Source: Candidatus Binatus sp. (GTDB taxonomy: Bacteria; Desulfobacterota; Binatia; Binatales; Binataceae). Taken from it: 43,253 nt of DNA. Both the position numbers and the translations under genes were made by a program. Where the stretch lies: NCBI RefSeq assembly GCF_030646925.1, contig NZ_JAUSKL010000114.1, positions 1 through 43,253 of the forward strand, written 5' to 3'. The stretch's first letter is position 1. Each line of letters opens with the position of its first letter. Below, in pieces: positions 42,495-43,253 of the stretch. Below the pieces are notes generated by a model. It ran no database searches, was not told the DNA's origin, and saw nothing but the letters and a program-made list of their open reading frames with translations.

Positions 42495-42523
42495 AGGCTA
42501 ATATGCGGTGGGCGAACTGTCAA
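42495..42523 (-). promoter_or_regulatory. Promoter of the SAM-I-controlled operon
   Basis: On the minus strand a perfect -35 TTGACA (42523-42518), 17-bp spacer, and -10 TAGCCT (42500-42495) keeping the T, A and final T of TATAAT. A start near 42487 would put the riboswitch about 16 nt into the transcript. The rest of the 239-bp divergent gap to 42711 shows no other recognised element. Confidence 0.75.
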
Positions 42524-42710
42524 TCGACGGACCATGCGGTCAGCGGCGCGCCGCGGGAGGCGAGATGAAGGTCGCGCATGGTCGAGCGGCGGTCAGAAAT
42601 GATTGCTATCGAGATTGCGAATTCGCTATCGTTGCCGCGCCCGTCCCGAGGCAGACTCAGCGATTCGACGATGAGATCTCGGCGGCGGGCTGGACGGGGG
42701 AGGATTCTCG

Positions 42711-43253
42711 ATGCTGATTCGTGCGCTCAAGTGGATGGTGCCTTTATCGGTGGTGATCGCGATGCTGCTTTCGATCAAGGGTTGCGATCCTTGCCCGAGC
42801 TGCAAACACAAGCCGGTGGGTCCGACGGCGACCCGCACGAGCACCTCGACCGGATCGCCGACGACTACGCCGACCTCGACGCCGACGCCGCTTCCGGCAA
42901 GTGCGTGCATACCGTCAAGCTCGTTGTCGGTACTGGTTCAGGGCAGCGATGTAGCTTCATACGTTCCGGATGGGAACTGGGGATCGACCAGTCCTAACGT
43001 CGAGCTGGTTCCGATCGAAGGAACCGGCATCACGCGGGCGACGGTCGTCACGCCGACGGCGGTTAATTCGTGTTCTTCCAACTCGACGACCGGACAGACC
43101 GTATGCAGCTCAAACGGTACCGACGTTTACCTCATAAACGGCAGCACCTTGAGCAATACTTTAACGAGTAGCGCAGTCGGAACGACCAGCTTTTCGGGCG
43201 GTACTTGCTCTACCTGCGGCGTGGTGGTGGATGCCACGACCAATCAGGCCTTT
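42711..43253 (+). CDS. N-terminal part of an exported Thr/Ser/Pro-rich surface protein
   Basis: The frame is open for 181 codons from ATG 42711 to the window end. GGGGGAGGA lies about 6 bp upstream. Signal segment LKWMVPLSVVIAMLLSIKGC ends in a lipobox-like KGC (Lys at -2 is unusual), then CDPCPSC and a Thr/Pro/Ser linker (TSTSTGSPTTTPTSTPTP), followed by strand-forming sequence with paired cysteines and GGTCSTCGVVVDATTNQAF, an NHL/propeller-like opening. Likely a lipoprotein or secreted protein; family unknown. Confidence 0.75.
   Translation, partial: MLIRALKWMVPLSVVIAMLLSIKGCDPCPSCKHKPVGPTATRTSTSTGSPTTTPTSTPTPLPASACIPSSSLSVLVQGSDVASYVPDGNWGSTSPNVELVPIEGTGITRATVVTPTAVNSCSSNSTTGQTVCSSNGTDVYLINGSTLSNTLTSSAVGTTSFSGGTCSTCGVVVDATTNQAF

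Noticed and set aside
42508-42997. Short plus-strand frames overlapping the start of the last gene
   Set aside because: They lack a signal or motif and are out of frame with the well-initiated exported protein at 42711.
1-43253. tRNA or rRNA genes
   Set aside because: No tRNA TPsiC-arm consensus or rRNA segment recognised on either strand in the intergenic gaps.

Overview
The window is high-GC, gene-dense bacterial DNA that is almost entirely housekeeping and biosynthetic, with no phage, plasmid or CRISPR block. The run xerC-hslV-hslU-argB-argD-argF-argG-argH-lipoprotein-lysA-dapF-dapA, together with lnt, lipoproteins, an LptM-like N-terminus and sat/cysC, fits a Gram-negative of the deltaproteobacterial type. 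A Binatota-like or related soil lineage is my inference from layout and base composition, not a demonstrated assignment.

Layout. Positions 1-84 hold the tail of an upstream gene. From about 18.75 kb down to 0.3 kb, nearly everything reads on the minus strand: tyrosine recombinase XerC, the HslVU protease, arginine synthesis, an LptM/fibronectin-like lipoprotein, the lysine branch (lysA, dapF, dapA), a metallophosphoesterase followed by a candidate 51-residue ORF, a tandem VOC protein, a HAD hydrolase, a large periplasmic TPR protein, methylmalonyl-CoA epimerase and an FmdB zinc ribbon. From 18.87 to 30.04 kb the plus strand carries a zinc-ribbon protein, a lipoprotein, glmU, a glmS ribozyme leader, glmS, alaS and the tight cluster phoH-ybeY-X-lnt. 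X is an AbiGi-like protein between ybeY and lnt, where corC/ybeX often lies. Next come a secreted 17-residue-repeat protein with a peptidase S74 C-terminus, a small lipoprotein, an acyl-CoA dehydrogenase and a methyltransferase.

The most unusual region is 34.7-42.5 kb, minus strand. A good promoter and a SAM-I (S-box) riboswitch lead into an E1-like adenylating enzyme, threonine synthase, a MoaD/ThiS/CysO-like sulfur carrier ending in GG-Arg, a CysM-type synthase, a NIL-domain protein, a second E1-like protein with a degenerate nucleotide site, a HAD protein interrupted by repeat DNA, APS kinase and ATP sulfurylase, closing with a strong terminator. The two E1-like proteins are complementary: one has the ATP site but lacks the N-terminal RYxRQ helix, the other has RYSRQ but has lost the ATP site. 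This resembles the active/inactive halves of eukaryotic SUMO and NEDD8 E1s. I read the region as a SAM-regulated, thiocarboxylate-dependent sulfur amino-acid pathway that may use a heterodimeric E1.

Two structured RNAs (the glmS ribozyme and the SAM-I riboswitch) are recognised from near-consensus core sequence. Short dispersed repeats occur after alaS, inside the HAD gene of the sulfur operon, and at the 3' end of the degenerate E1 gene.
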